Assembly: GCA_017458125.1 (NCBI GenBank) | Contig: JAFTGB010000061.1 | Location: forward strand, 1-47,651 | Direction: 5' to 3' | DNA length: 47,651 bases | DNA from: Prevotella sp. | Lineage (GTDB): Bacteria; Bacteroidota; Bacteroidia; Bacteroidales; Bacteroidaceae | Shown: positions 23,104 to 30,656 of the stretch, in pieces | Numbering within the stretch: position 1 is the first letter of the stretch | Layout of the letters: each line of letters begins with the position of its first letter | Program-made: the position numbers and the translations under genes | Notes under the pieces: generated by a model | What the model was told of the DNA's origin: nothing | What the model saw: only the letters and a program-made list of their open reading frames with translations | Databases searched by the model: none

Positions 23104-23514
23104 ATGAAAAAGTTTTTCTTTTTAATTTTCGTGTTAAGTATCTGTGTTATTGGTTTCAGCGCTTGTACTTATCGCTACAAAGTTCCTGGAACATATAACA
23201 TAGAAGGAGGGTACGTCTTAACAATAAGTGATGAATTAGCTGTTAGATTAAAGGCTCCTAATGGTAAAGTTTTCAAAGGTTCTCTGGAGTATGGTATGAC
23301 AGTTGGTGATTATCTCGCTGAAATAAAGTTTAATGAAAAAGTGTCTATTAAGCATTTAAGTTGTGTTAATTGGATAATTGACGACAAAATAAAATATATC
23401 TATGCAACAGGAGGTTTTGGTGAATACAGAGAAGCTTTTGAATCAAAAGATGAAGACAAAAGATTAAAAATAGAATCTTATACTATAAATGATAGCTTCT
23501 GGTGGTTTCACTAA
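23104..23514 (+). CDS. Small lipoprotein of unknown function
   Basis: A 136-residue protein with a lipoprotein signal (KKFFFLIFVLSICVIGFSAC, lipidation at the Cys). It resembles its neighbours' signals but with Cys in place of Ser at the end. The mature part is of mixed beta character (GTYNIEGGYVLTISDELAVR, WIIDDKIKYIYATGGFGEYR) and ends in NDSFWWFH. The adjacent frame continues with coding-like sequence after this stop, so the gene may have lost its true C-terminus through a frameshift. Not assigned to a family. Confidence 0.6.
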   Translation: MKKFFFLIFVLSICVIGFSACTYRYKVPGTYNIEGGYVLTISDELAVRLKAPNGKVFKGSLEYGMTVGDYLAEIKFNEKVSIKHLSCVNWIIDDKIKYIYATGGFGEYREAFESKDEDKRLKIESYTINDSFWWFH

Positions 23515-23584
23515 TAGCTATTATCATTACCTCAATGGTCAAGACATGGGAGACTTTGTCATGGCTGATTATGAGTGGGATTAA
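23489..23584 (+). pseudogene. Frameshifted remnant (31 codons)
   Basis: In the +1 frame relative to the lipoprotein gene, an ATG at 23489 opens GGFTNSYYHYLNGQDMGDFV and then MADYEWD. The end resembles that of the secreted protein at 22609 (YLLGIDFGVFDNIDIEW). It is either a relic of a paralog or the shifted tail of the lipoprotein gene. Similarity was judged by eye. Confidence 0.35.
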
Positions 23585-23641
23585 ATTATAAACAGAATTG
23601 AATTTTTTTTACATAAGTCTAACAAATTACAATCAATGGTT

Positions 23642-24067
23642 ATGAAAAAGTATTTTTTGACAATGGCAACAGTTGCACTCTTTGCCATTGGTTTTGCAGC
23701 ATCAGATGAGGAAGAAAGTTCACGTAACGAATTCTCTGCTACACAGACAGAGCAAAAGCAGGAAACAGAGGCTGAACGCCAAGCCCGAGAGCAAAAAGAG
23801 GAGGCTGAGCGGGAAGCTCGTGAACAGAAGGAGAAAGAAGAACAACAAGAGAACAAAAAGAAGGAAGTTGCAGAATATGGGTATAAACGTGGCTACGAAT
23901 ATGGGTTTGAAGGCCAAAGCGATGTTATTGGAAGCCCCAAAACCATTATTTTCACTAATAAATATGGAGCACCAACAAATAGTGAAGAGAAAGAGCTATT
24001 TAATATATTCAGAGAGAACTTTGATAAAGGTTACACAGAAGGTAATAAAATGAGGTATGGTAATTAA
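23642..24067 (+). CDS. Secreted coiled-coil protein with the same signal-peptide type
   Basis: A 141-residue protein from the ATG at 23642. The signal (KKYFLTMATVALFAIGFAAS) is nearly that of the gene at 22609. A highly charged helix of about 45 residues follows (EAERQAREQKEEAEREAREQ and on), probably a coiled coil or single alpha helix. The last 55 residues have a glycine/tyrosine repeat (YGYKRGYEYGFEGQ, later DKGYTEGNKMRYGN), as in small envelope proteins. No family is recognised. It lies within the AT-rich secreted-protein run. Confidence 0.6.
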   Translation: MKKYFLTMATVALFAIGFAASDEEESSRNEFSATQTEQKQETEAERQAREQKEEAEREAREQKEKEEQQENKKKEVAEYGYKRGYEYGFEGQSDVIGSPKTIIFTNKYGAPTNSEEKELFNIFRENFDKGYTEGNKMRYGN

Positions 24068-24081
24068 ACACATTCAGAGAT

Positions 24082-24330
24082 ATGGGATACATAGAAAAGA
24101 ACGAACTAATTGAGAGATTAAAAGCAAGCCTTTCTTTTTCAACGGAGGAGATTGATCTCTTAAACCGTCTTATTGAAAAAGATAGAATCAGAGAAAACGA
24201 GGCTGTTCTTAAAGAATGGGCTATTTCTGAATTGGAAGAAAACAATCTAAGAGATAAATTTTTCAATTTCTGCGAAGCTAATGGCTTATTTCCTCAATGG
24301 GTAGATAATGCCAAAAAAGGAATTGACTAA
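24082..24330 (+). CDS. Small helical cytoplasmic protein, unknown
   Basis: An 82-residue, charged, helical protein (KNELIERLKASLSFSTEEID, NRLIEKDRIRENEAVLKEWA) with no signal or membrane segment, ending NGLFPQWVDNAKKGID. It follows the coiled-coil gene by 14 nt and precedes a hairpin at 24368, so it is probably the last gene of this transcript. Not recognised; a small immunity-type or regulatory protein is possible but there is no evidence. Confidence 0.5.
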   Translation: MGYIEKNELIERLKASLSFSTEEIDLLNRLIEKDRIRENEAVLKEWAISELEENNLRDKFFNFCEANGLFPQWVDNAKKGID

Positions 24331-24367
24331 TTGGGGAAGAACGTGCCCTTTAATAATTTTCATCACA

Positions 24368-24407
24368 AGCCAGATGGTGTTGCCTCTAAGGTTAGCACCA
24401 TTTGGCT
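24368..24407 (+). terminator. Hairpin after the secreted-protein run
   Basis: AGCCAGATGGTG (24368-24379) pairs with CACCATTTGGCT (24396-24407) over 12 bp with one G-U pair. No strong T-run follows directly, so terminator function is probable rather than sure. Confidence 0.55.
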
Positions 24408-24448
24408 ATTGCATAAACATTCTATTTTAAAGCAAAGAAACTTATAAT

Positions 24449-25060
24449 ATGGCAAATAAAATAATAGACGTTATTTCGACTGTATCAAATGCCCAATGTT
24501 TACATATTGATGACTTTATAAGTGCGTTGCTGGAGGTTGAAGAGTTTTATTATACATACACAACTCAGAAACAGGCGAAAAAATATCCTGAGAGAGTGTT
24601 TGCGTACGAATTATATCATCAGTTCAGGAAAATAATGGAGAAAAACCCGGAGAAATATCATAGTATATATCTTAATGGTGAACAACAAAAATCTAAACAG
24701 GTTGTTGAGGACTTAGAGAAATGTGCTCCTGATTTGGTTTTACATGATTGCATTTACGACGTAAGACCTGATGGCCAATTTTGGGCCAGTGAAATAAAGA
24801 TGAAGGGTAACCCTGACGCAATGTCCGATTTTGATAAGTTTTATAGGATGGAAGTACTTGGCTTTAAATGTTACATATTTTTATATGCAGGTGTTACATT
24901 TGAAGAGATGGCGGAAGAAATCAGAAAGCTAAAGGTAAGAACAGATACGGCTGTGTATGAGAAAACCATTTGCATTTCAACATATAATGAGAATGGTATA
25001 AAGCAAATTCATTGTCATAGCCTGAAAGATATTGTAGAAGACAAAGTGAGGAACAGTTGA
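24449..25060 (+). CDS. Putative PD-(D/E)XK-fold nuclease-like protein
   Basis: A 203-residue soluble protein. A PD-(D/E)XK-like signature is seen by eye: PDLVLHDCIYDVRPDGQF with D95, then WASEIKMKG with E115-I-K117, followed by a helix and FKCYIFLYAGVTFEEMAEEI. The N-terminal helices (DFISALLEVEEFYYTYTTQK) could bind DNA or RNA. No family was recognised. The AT-rich setting and nearby toxin-antitoxin cassettes fit a defence or mobile-element nuclease. The assignment is tentative. Confidence 0.5.
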   Translation: MANKIIDVISTVSNAQCLHIDDFISALLEVEEFYYTYTTQKQAKKYPERVFAYELYHQFRKIMEKNPEKYHSIYLNGEQQKSKQVVEDLEKCAPDLVLHDCIYDVRPDGQFWASEIKMKGNPDAMSDFDKFYRMEVLGFKCYIFLYAGVTFEEMAEEIRKLKVRTDTAVYEKTICISTYNENGIKQIHCHSLKDIVEDKVRNS

Positions 25061-25142
25061 ACGGGAAATTTCATTGTAATGTTATATTTTAGAAAAGGAT
25101 AGTTTGAGGTGATAGAATGGAGGCTGTAAGAAACGGTAATCT

Positions 25143-25568
25143 ATGGTAGCCAACCAGCATAACATGCAATTCGCGTTCAATGAGTACAACGAGAAGTACT
25201 TTGAGGGCAAATTGCCCATCCCGATGTTCGACCTGCTGCACTCCTTTAGGACGTGCGGCTACTTCAATTGCGACTATGAGCAGGGGTGGTTTAGCAGGAC
25301 GCTGTATAACTTCCGTATATCAATGACGGACTATTATGATTTCACTCCGAGACAGTTTGAAGACATACTGGTGCATGAGATGATTCATTACTACCTGGCA
25401 TATTTTGGAATAGACAAGGGCATAAGTCATGGGCGGGAGTTCAAGAAGATGGCTAAACGGCTAAATCAGACATACGGCCTGAATATCACCAAGACATTGG
25501 ACATTTCGCAATATAAAAGAAGAGAAGGCACGCCGACGATCTCGTATTGGTTGGCACAATGGTTATGA
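25143..25568 (+). CDS. SprT-like zinc metalloprotease
   Basis: A 141-residue protein of the SprT-like family. The zinc motif is HEMIH at 78-82 (H78, E79, H82), with a third ligand likely H96 in ISHGREFKKMAKRL. The start LHSFRTCGYFNCDY region precedes the usual PRQFEDILVHEMIHY. It lacks the C-terminal zinc ribbon of longer SprT proteins. Relatives such as SPRTN cut DNA-protein crosslinks; the role of the bacterial short forms is not settled. Its stop overlaps the next small membrane gene as ATGA. Confidence 0.85.
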   Translation: MVANQHNMQFAFNEYNEKYFEGKLPIPMFDLLHSFRTCGYFNCDYEQGWFSRTLYNFRISMTDYYDFTPRQFEDILVHEMIHYYLAYFGIDKGISHGREFKKMAKRLNQTYGLNITKTLDISQYKRREGTPTISYWLAQWL

Positions 25569-25729
25569 GTATGAGGTTTTTCAAAGAATTTAAAGGCTTC
25601 TTTATCGAGTTCAATTCGCTTGGAGAGTATCTTGAGTTCTTGCTTGGCAGGCTTGTCGGTGCCATATTAGGCATTGGCGTATTGTTCCTGATAGGCTATC
25701 TCCTCTATTTGTATGGGCAACAAGCATAG
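25565..25729 (+). CDS. Small single-span membrane protein
   Basis: A 54-residue protein whose ATG overlaps the SprT-like stop. It has a basic, Phe-rich N-terminus (MRFFKEFKGFFIEF) and one membrane helix (LVGAILGIGVLFLIGYLLYL). Its end overlaps the start of the broken gene at 25713 by 17 nt, so the genes from the SprT-like gene to the LRR gene form one coupled unit. Function unknown. Confidence 0.5.
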   Translation: MSMRFFKEFKGFFIEFNSLGEYLEFLLGRLVGAILGIGVLFLIGYLLYLYGQQA

Positions 25730-26232
25730 TTCTTTGATTGACAGGCTGGACGCGCTGAAGGTGTTTTGCGGGGAGCAGGGGATGGATGCGCCAGAGTTTT
25801 GGATGATCAATCCGGATAGGTATGTTGACCCATAGGGTGGGTGTCTCATGCCTTATGCTGCTGTGCTTCATCTGTCTGGGAAGGATCGCTGGGAGGAGTT
25901 CGAGGCGAGCGCAATCTTCCTGCTGACGGATTTCTCTGAAAGGGAGAATCGCGAGATGGAGCAATCGAAACTGGAAATCGCATTCAGGGATTTTGGCGAG
26001 CCTGTTGTGCTGACGACAAGGGTGCCTGAGGGGCTGAGTCGGCAGAGGAATAATCTCGATTTCTACAGGAGCGTGGGAATGACAAGGATGCCCGTCACTT
26101 GGGGAGGACGAGGTTCAGCATGAGTATGAGGTGTATGTGAAAGGGCATATCGGCATGGGACCGTTTGCGAACCTGATGGAGCGGTTGGAGTATATCGGAA
26201 AGGGAATCGTGTATAGGTATTATGAGTTATGA
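25713..26232 (+). pseudogene. Broken gene with an in-frame TAG and a frameshift
   Basis: Coding-like sequence starts at the ATG at 25713 (GNKHSSLIDRLDALKVF), meets TAG at 25833-25835, and goes on in the same frame with AVLHLSGKDRWEEFEASAIF. It shifts by one base near 26100 to continue as GEDEVQHEYEVYVKGHIGMG and ends YRYYEL at a TGA (26230-26232) that overlaps the next ATG. The joined product would be about 170 residues. A copy of the segment encoding VKGHIGMGPFANLME is repeated at 27519-27566. Either the gene is dead or the assembly has errors here. No family is recognised. Confidence 0.55.
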
Positions 26233-26783
26233 CAGAGGATGCGAGATTGTGGATAGACAGTTACGGATTCGTGTATTCTGGCGATGGGAAGCGGTTGCTG
26301 AAAGGAACGAGCGTGGAAGGTGCTTATTGGATTCCTGAAGGGGTGGAGGAGATAGAGCCTGGGGCACTGATTGGGTGTAAGATAGGTACGTTACACGTTC
26401 CCTGGACGGCTCATGTGCATGAATATGACCAGTTGGTGTTCTGCGAAGATCCTGAGGAAAACGAGGAAATGATGCCCGCAGTCTATTTTTGGACGAAAGA
26501 ATACGCTAACCGTGACGAGGAGACTTGTGCGTTTGAGGATGAGGGAGAGTTCCGCATTGATGAGCATGGTATAGCTTATAGTTTGGATGGTCATCGGCTC
26601 TTGTTTGCGCGTGTGGAGTTCAAGGCGGAAGAATATCGTGTGCCAGATGGCGTAGTGACTATTTGTTCGATGGCCTTTGCTACGTGCCGTCAGTTTGTCA
26701 CGCTGCATATCCCTCGTACTGTGCGTCTGATAGGTGATTTCGTGTTCGGGACAGGTGGGGGCAAGATCGTGATCGACTCATAA
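26229..26783 (+). CDS. BspA-like leucine-rich-repeat protein, cytoplasmic
   Basis: A 184-residue protein with two halves that begin alike: IDSYGFVYSGDGKRLLKGTS and IDEHGIAYSLDGHRLLFARV. Each is followed by an LRR_5-type segment (YWIPEGVEEIEPGALIGCKI; YRVPDGVVTICSMAFATCRQ). BspA-type repeats mediate protein binding in Prevotella, Treponema and Tannerella surface proteins, but this one has no signal peptide. Its ATG overlaps the end of the broken gene, and a strong terminator follows its stop. The role is unknown. Confidence 0.65.
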   Translation: MTEDARLWIDSYGFVYSGDGKRLLKGTSVEGAYWIPEGVEEIEPGALIGCKIGTLHVPWTAHVHEYDQLVFCEDPEENEEMMPAVYFWTKEYANRDEETCAFEDEGEFRIDEHGIAYSLDGHRLLFARVEFKAEEYRVPDGVVTICSMAFATCRQFVTLHIPRTVRLIGDFVFGTGGGKIVIDS

Positions 26784-26791
26784 GAAATTCT

Positions 26792-26820
26792 GCCGATAGT
26801 TTGGAACTTTCGGCTTTTTT
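26792..26820 (+). terminator. Factor-independent terminator, overlapping the next promoter
   Basis: GCCGATAGT (26792-26800) pairs with ACTTTCGGC (26806-26814) with one mismatch, then T6. The loop includes the -33 TTG of the MntA-HepT promoter. Confidence 0.8.
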
Positions 26821-26831
26821 GTTTACTTTTG
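26800..26831 (+). promoter_or_regulatory. Promoter of the MntA-HepT pair
   Basis: TTTG at 26800-26803, 20 bp, TACTTTTG at 26824-26831, one base longer than the usual spacing. The gene starts 22 nt on. Confidence 0.65.
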
Positions 26832-26852
26832 CAACGAGAAAAGTATATCGGT

Positions 26853-27146
26853 ATGAAGAAAGACGAGTGTATCACAATGCTCAAAAAGTATATGAACATA
26901 CTTAAAGAAAAGTATGGCATTACTTCTCTGTCTCTTTTTGGCTCGACGGCGAGGGATGAGCAAAAAGAGAATAGCGATATTGATTTGTTTGTAGATACAG
27001 AGACACCCAATCCTTTTCTTCTGATGGATGCCAAAGAGTTTCTTGAGAAAGCAACAGGGGCTTCTGTTGACATTGTCCGCAATCATCAGAATCTGAATCC
27101 TCGATTGAGAAAACGCATATTGAAAGATGGAATCTTTGTCTTCTGA
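26853..27146 (+). CDS. mntA: MntA-type nucleotidyltransferase antitoxin
   Basis: A 97-residue minimal nucleotidyltransferase from the ATG at 26853. The GSX10DXD motif is exact: G30-S31 then D42-I-D44 (LFGSTARDEQKENSDIDLFV), followed by the third acid in ASVDIVRNH. MntA proteins transfer AMP groups to a tyrosine of the HepT toxin and so switch it off. The HepT gene overlaps the end of this gene by 20 nt. It has its own promoter within the preceding terminator, so the pair is an independent cassette. Confidence 0.9.
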   Translation: MKKDECITMLKKYMNILKEKYGITSLSLFGSTARDEQKENSDIDLFVDTETPNPFLLMDAKEFLEKATGASVDIVRNHQNLNPRLRKRILKDGIFVF

Positions 27147-27516
27147 ATCAAAGAGTATTGCTTTAGATATTCTTGAGGATATTCTATCAGCAATAGAGAA
27201 ACTTGAGGAGCGTACTAAAGATATTCATTCTGTTGACGATTTCCTTTGTTCGTCTTCTGGCATGGTGCTGTTGGATGCGACCTGCATGTTGCTTATTGCA
27301 ATAGGAGAAAGTCTGAAAAACCTCGATAAAACCACGAACGGCGTGCTTCTGCCAATGTATCCTTCCATACCTTGGAAGAATGTCAAAGGGCTGCGCGACA
27401 TTATAGCTCATCATTATTTTGATATTGATGCTTCACAAATCCTTTGGATTATTAAGGACGAGATTTCGCTGTTAAAGGATGCGATCAAGTTCTTTATAAG
27501 AGAATTGAGTAAATGA
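27127..27516 (+). CDS. hepT: HepT-type HEPN ribonuclease toxin
   Basis: A 129-residue all-helical HEPN protein. The active motif RX4HXY is present as R90-DIIA-H95-H-Y97: R and H form the RNase site of the dimer, and the tyrosine is the residue AMPylated by MntA. The middle reads LLDATCMLLIAIGESLKNLD and the end is helical. It overlaps the mntA gene by 20 nt. After its stop lies a 48-bp copy of part of the broken gene at 26136-26180, which suggests that the LRR-MntA-HepT block was inserted or duplicated into it. Confidence 0.9.
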   Translation: MESLSSESKSIALDILEDILSAIEKLEERTKDIHSVDDFLCSSSGMVLLDATCMLLIAIGESLKNLDKTTNGVLLPMYPSIPWKNVKGLRDIIAHHYFDIDASQILWIIKDEISLLKDAIKFFIRELSK

Positions 27517-27972
27517 TGTGAAAGGGCATATCAACATGGGGTCGTTTGCGAACCTGATGGAGCCTCAAAATTTTCCATAAGTTCTTGTGTCTTTAAAAAG
27601 AAATGGCTGTCTTTTGGAGGATTTGTGGTCGAATTGCCAAAAATCCGTAATGTAGATAGTTGTGGAACGAGATAAAAGTCAGTAAAACTTTCATATAAAC
27701 CTCAGCGAAACATGTTGTTTCCTGCCTGTTACTATGGCACATGGGCACTGTAAATATGATAGTTAGCGACCTTATTCATTATACTTTTATGATTAAGGAT
27801 TAAACATTAAGAGAAAATCCTGTTTGTTGGGCTTCACAGTGAGTATATAAGGTGACGGAAAAAGAATGAATGCCTACCTAAAAATGGTGATTTTGTGTTC
27901 GATATGTTGTTGAATTAGATAAAAATGATTACTTTTGCAACGCTTTATTAATATATAAATAGGTGTAGCGAG
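27517..27972. other. Gene-free spacer before the hemerythrin-LuxR gene
   Basis: No gene is seen in 456 bp. At 27519-27566 the sequence repeats the segment encoding VKGHI.MG.FANLME of the broken gene (GTGAAAGGGCATATC and TTTGCGAACCTGATGGAGC shared). The remainder is AT-rich and unremarkable until the promoter at 27907. Confidence 0.5.
27907..27937 (+). promoter_or_regulatory. Promoter of the hemerythrin-LuxR gene
   Basis: TTG at 27907-27909 (20 bp) or 27910-27912 (17 bp) before TACTTTTG at 27930-27937; the ATG is at 27973. Confidence 0.6.
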
Positions 27973-28932
27973 ATGAAAAATCTGAAGATGTATGAGCCTA
28001 CGGACAAGATGATTATGCTCATCAAGGACAACTATAGCGTGCTGCAGGCTTTAGGGGCTTTCGGCATTAATCTGGGATTTGGTGACAAGACGGTCAACGA
28101 GACATGCCAGATGAACGGTGTTGACACGTACACCTTCCTTGCTGTGGTCAACTTGCAGCTGAATGACATCAGCAACTATGAGGATGACGAGCGCATCAGC
28201 GTGGAAACACTGCTGCACTATTTGGAGGCCAGCCACGCTTATTATCTTGACTTCCAGTTGCCTTTCATCCGCAGGGAGCTGGCCGAGAGTTTCAACGACA
28301 CGGACGCATTGGGAAGGCTCATCATGCGTTTCTACGATGACTACGCGCAGGAGGTGCGCCGTCACATGAAGTATGAGGAGAAGACGCTCTTCCCCTATGT
28401 GAAGTCGCTGCTGGACGGTCAGCCTAAGAATGACTATAACATTGACACGTTCTCGAAGCACCACGAGGCTACGGACAAGAAGCTGCGTGAGCTGAAGCTG
28501 ATGATTATCAAATATCTGCCTACCGACGCCCACCATAATAACAAACTGACGGCCACGCTCTACGACATCTACAACAACGAGGAGTGGCTGCGCCAGCATG
28601 CGGAGGTGGAGGACCACATCTTTACACCCGCCATCCGCCGCTTGGAGCAGAAGGTGAAGCAGTCGGATGTGACGAAGAACATCTCGGCGATGGTGCTCAA
28701 GGGCGGCCAGGACGGCAGTGAGGCGTTGAGCGACCGCGAGAAGGATGTGGTCGTCAGTGTGGTTCAGGGGTTACAGAACAAGGAGATTGCCGACCGCCTG
28801 TGCATCAGCACGAACACGGTCATCACGCACCGTCGCAACATAGCGCGCAAGTTGCAGATACGCAGTGCTGCCGGACTTACCATTTATGCCATTGTCAACG
28901 GCCTGGTGGATATTTCCAGCGTTAAGTTATAA
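27973..28932 (+). CDS. Hemerythrin-like sensor fused to a LuxR-type DNA-binding domain
   Basis: A 319-residue regulator. Residues of about 10-70 resemble the ScdA/RIC N-terminal part (NYSVLQALGAFGINLGFGDK). Residues of about 80-235 are a hemerythrin four-helix bundle with candidate iron ligands in ASHAYYLDFQLPFI, RRHMKYEEKTLFPYV, FSKHHEATDKKL and LRQHAEVEDHIFTPAI. The C-terminal LuxR/FixJ HTH is LSDREKDVVVSVVQGLQNKE then ISTNTVITHRRNIARKLQIR. RIC-type di-iron proteins react with nitric oxide or oxygen and repair Fe-S clusters, so this is probably a redox- or NO-responsive regulator. It faces a LuxR protein with a similar HTH, 16 bp away. Confidence 0.85.
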   Translation: MKNLKMYEPTDKMIMLIKDNYSVLQALGAFGINLGFGDKTVNETCQMNGVDTYTFLAVVNLQLNDISNYEDDERISVETLLHYLEASHAYYLDFQLPFIRRELAESFNDTDALGRLIMRFYDDYAQEVRRHMKYEEKTLFPYVKSLLDGQPKNDYNIDTFSKHHEATDKKLRELKLMIIKYLPTDAHHNNKLTATLYDIYNNEEWLRQHAEVEDHIFTPAIRRLEQKVKQSDVTKNISAMVLKGGQDGSEALSDREKDVVVSVVQGLQNKEIADRLCISTNTVITHRRNIARKLQIRSAAGLTIYAIVNGLVDISSVKL

Positions 28933-28948
28933 ATGGTTTTAGGGGTTT

Positions 28949-29539
28949 CTAAATTTTATTGATGTCGACGTAACCGTGCATGACGGCGTAGATGGTGAGT
29001 GCTGACACGCTCTTCATGCCCAGTTTGTCCATGATGTTCTTGCGGTGAGTGATGACAGTGGAGAGGCTGATGTTCAGCAACTCTGCTATCTGCTTGTTGA
29101 TGTAGCCCTGCACGATGAGTGCCATGACCTCAATCTCGCGGTCAGTCAGAATCTTTTGTTGCAGTACCTGGGGTATGGGAGGCAGGTTACGGCCTCCGCC
29201 GTGGGCGTGTTGTGCTAAGGCGAGCAGCTGCCGGATGAGCATCGGCTCTGGCTGGTTGATGCAGAGGCAGTGGAAGTTGGAGAGTTGTGACGACGTGGTG
29301 AGCGACAGCGTGAGGACGATGGTCTTGCGCGGTTGTTCGGTGAAAAAAGCGCGGTGAGCCAGCACGATGTCCATGGCTACGAAGTAGTGGGCGTAGCTGT
29401 CGGGGTGGTTAGCCTCCAGTTCGGCGAAAGAGCCGAAGGTGTCGACGGTCATGAACGGCATGACGTGCTGAAGCACCTGCTTCAGTCCCAACACTGCCAA
29501 GGTGTTGGCGTCTACTACGGCTACTTTTGGTCTCTCCAT
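28949..29539 (-). CDS. LuxR-type regulator with a degenerate receiver domain
   Basis: A 196-residue protein. The N-terminal 120 residues have the outline of a response-regulator receiver (KVAVVDANTLAVLGLKQVLQ), but the acidic pocket and phospho-Asp are not clear (AMDIVLAHRAFF), so it may not be phosphorylated. The C-terminal HTH (LTDREIEVMALIVQGYINKQ, ISLSTVITHRKNIMDKLGMK) is paralogous to that of the convergent hemerythrin-LuxR gene. It lies 12 nt after the RelA/SpoT gene and is likely the last gene of that operon. Possible interplay with the hemerythrin regulator (shared sites or heterodimers) is inferred. Confidence 0.82.
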   Translation of the reverse strand: MERPKVAVVDANTLAVLGLKQVLQHVMPFMTVDTFGSFAELEANHPDSYAHYFVAMDIVLAHRAFFTEQPRKTIVLTLSLTTSSQLSNFHCLCINQPEPMLIRQLLALAQHAHGGGRNLPPIPQVLQQKILTDREIEVMALIVQGYINKQIAELLNISLSTVITHRKNIMDKLGMKSVSALTIYAVMHGYVDINKI

Positions 29540-29551
29540 GCCTCTTGCTTC

Positions 29552-30649
29552 TTACTTGTTGGTCATGAAGGCAAGACGGCTGGCCTGTTCGTAGACGATG
29601 GCGGCCAGAGTCTTGTTGTAGTCGGACTTTCCGTTGACGCAGTCGAACAGGCGCTGCAGTCCGAGGCGTCCTCCGCCGTTCTTCAGGATGCAGACGATGC
29701 AGAGGTTTTGCAGCCCTACGCTTTCGGAGAGGATGTCGATGTCGGTGCTGCCCAACTGGAACAAGGCCAGCTGGTAGGCGTCTTCGTATTGTTCGGTAAT
29801 CATTTTTTCCACGTCGGCCAGCGTCTTCATGCCCATTTGGAGCAGCACGGGGAGGTAGGGCATGAGCGATGTCTCTTGTAGTTCGGCCTGTGTGATGGCG
29901 GCTATCTGGTGGTTCAGCCTGTCGAAAGGTTTCAGCTCCAGATAGTTCTTGAAGGTGTCGCCGTCCAGTGATACTTCCTGCAGTTGTCCGCTTTCGACGA
30001 GGCTTTTAGCCCTGCGGCGGTATTCGTTGATGGCGAAGCGCAGGCGGCTGAACTCGTTGTCGGCCAGCTCTAACAGTCCCGCCAGTCGGCTCAGGCTGCG
30101 GTGGTACTCTGTGGGGGTTTCTATCTCTGTCTTGTATCCGCTGTCGTGCTGTATGGCTGACCACACGTGTTGCAGTGCAGTGCGCATCTGCAACTCGAAG
30201 CGTATGTCGTTGAGTTCTGGGTGCTGCGGGTTGTAGTAGAGTGACTTGGGCAGCTGGCAGATGTAGTGCAGCGAGTTGTAGCCGAAGCTGTCATACTCGT
30301 GCATCTTACGCTTGTCTACGGAGTTGCCCCAGTCTATAGTGAACAGCATCTCAGCCATGGCGGCAATGCGGTCAACATCCTCGTTGTAGTAGGTGATGAT
30401 GCGTGTGCCGTAGATGTCGGTAATGTCAGTCAGCGACGCATACTTGTGTCCTTTGCGCTCCAACTTCCTGGCTAATGAGGCTTCCTGCTTGATGCGCGAC
30501 TCCATGGTATTGATTTCGATGCCGCTCTGTTTGACGAGTTCCCCCAACTTCTCGGTGACGACACGCTGCAACTCCTCGAAGAGCGGCAGCTTGCTGCGGT
30601 ACTCTTCGAGGATAGTGGTGGCGTGCAGGTCCAGCCTGTAGTCTTCCAT
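29552..30649 (-). CDS. RelA/SpoT synthetase-domain protein (small alarmone synthetase-like)
   Basis: A 365-residue protein with a (p)ppGpp synthetase-type domain at about 30-215. Typical motifs are HKYASLTDITDIYGTRIITY, the GYNSLHYIC strand and FELQMRTALQHVWSAIQHDS followed by GYK. There is no HD hydrolase domain before it, nor TGS/ACT domains after it. The C-terminal 140 residues are helical and not recognised. It may make (p)ppGpp or a related nucleotide from GTP/ATP. It lies 7 nt downstream of the STAS gene and 12 nt upstream of the LuxR gene, linking alarmone metabolism to a partner-switching module. Confidence 0.85.
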   Translation of the reverse strand: MEDYRLDLHATTILEEYRSKLPLFEELQRVVTEKLGELVKQSGIEINTMESRIKQEASLARKLERKGHKYASLTDITDIYGTRIITYYNEDVDRIAAMAEMLFTIDWGNSVDKRKMHEYDSFGYNSLHYICQLPKSLYYNPQHPELNDIRFELQMRTALQHVWSAIQHDSGYKTEIETPTEYHRSLSRLAGLLELADNEFSRLRFAINEYRRRAKSLVESGQLQEVSLDGDTFKNYLELKPFDRLNHQIAAITQAELQETSLMPYLPVLLQMGMKTLADVEKMITEQYEDAYQLALFQLGSTDIDILSESVGLQNLCIVCILKNGGGRLGLQRLFDCVNGKSDYNKTLAAIVYEQASRLAFMTNK

Positions 30650-30656
30650 TCCAGCG

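Noticed and set aside
25713-26232. Programmed stop readthrough and frameshift to make one protein
   Set aside because: No slippery heptamer followed by a stem, and no readthrough context, is apparent; decay or sequence error is simpler.
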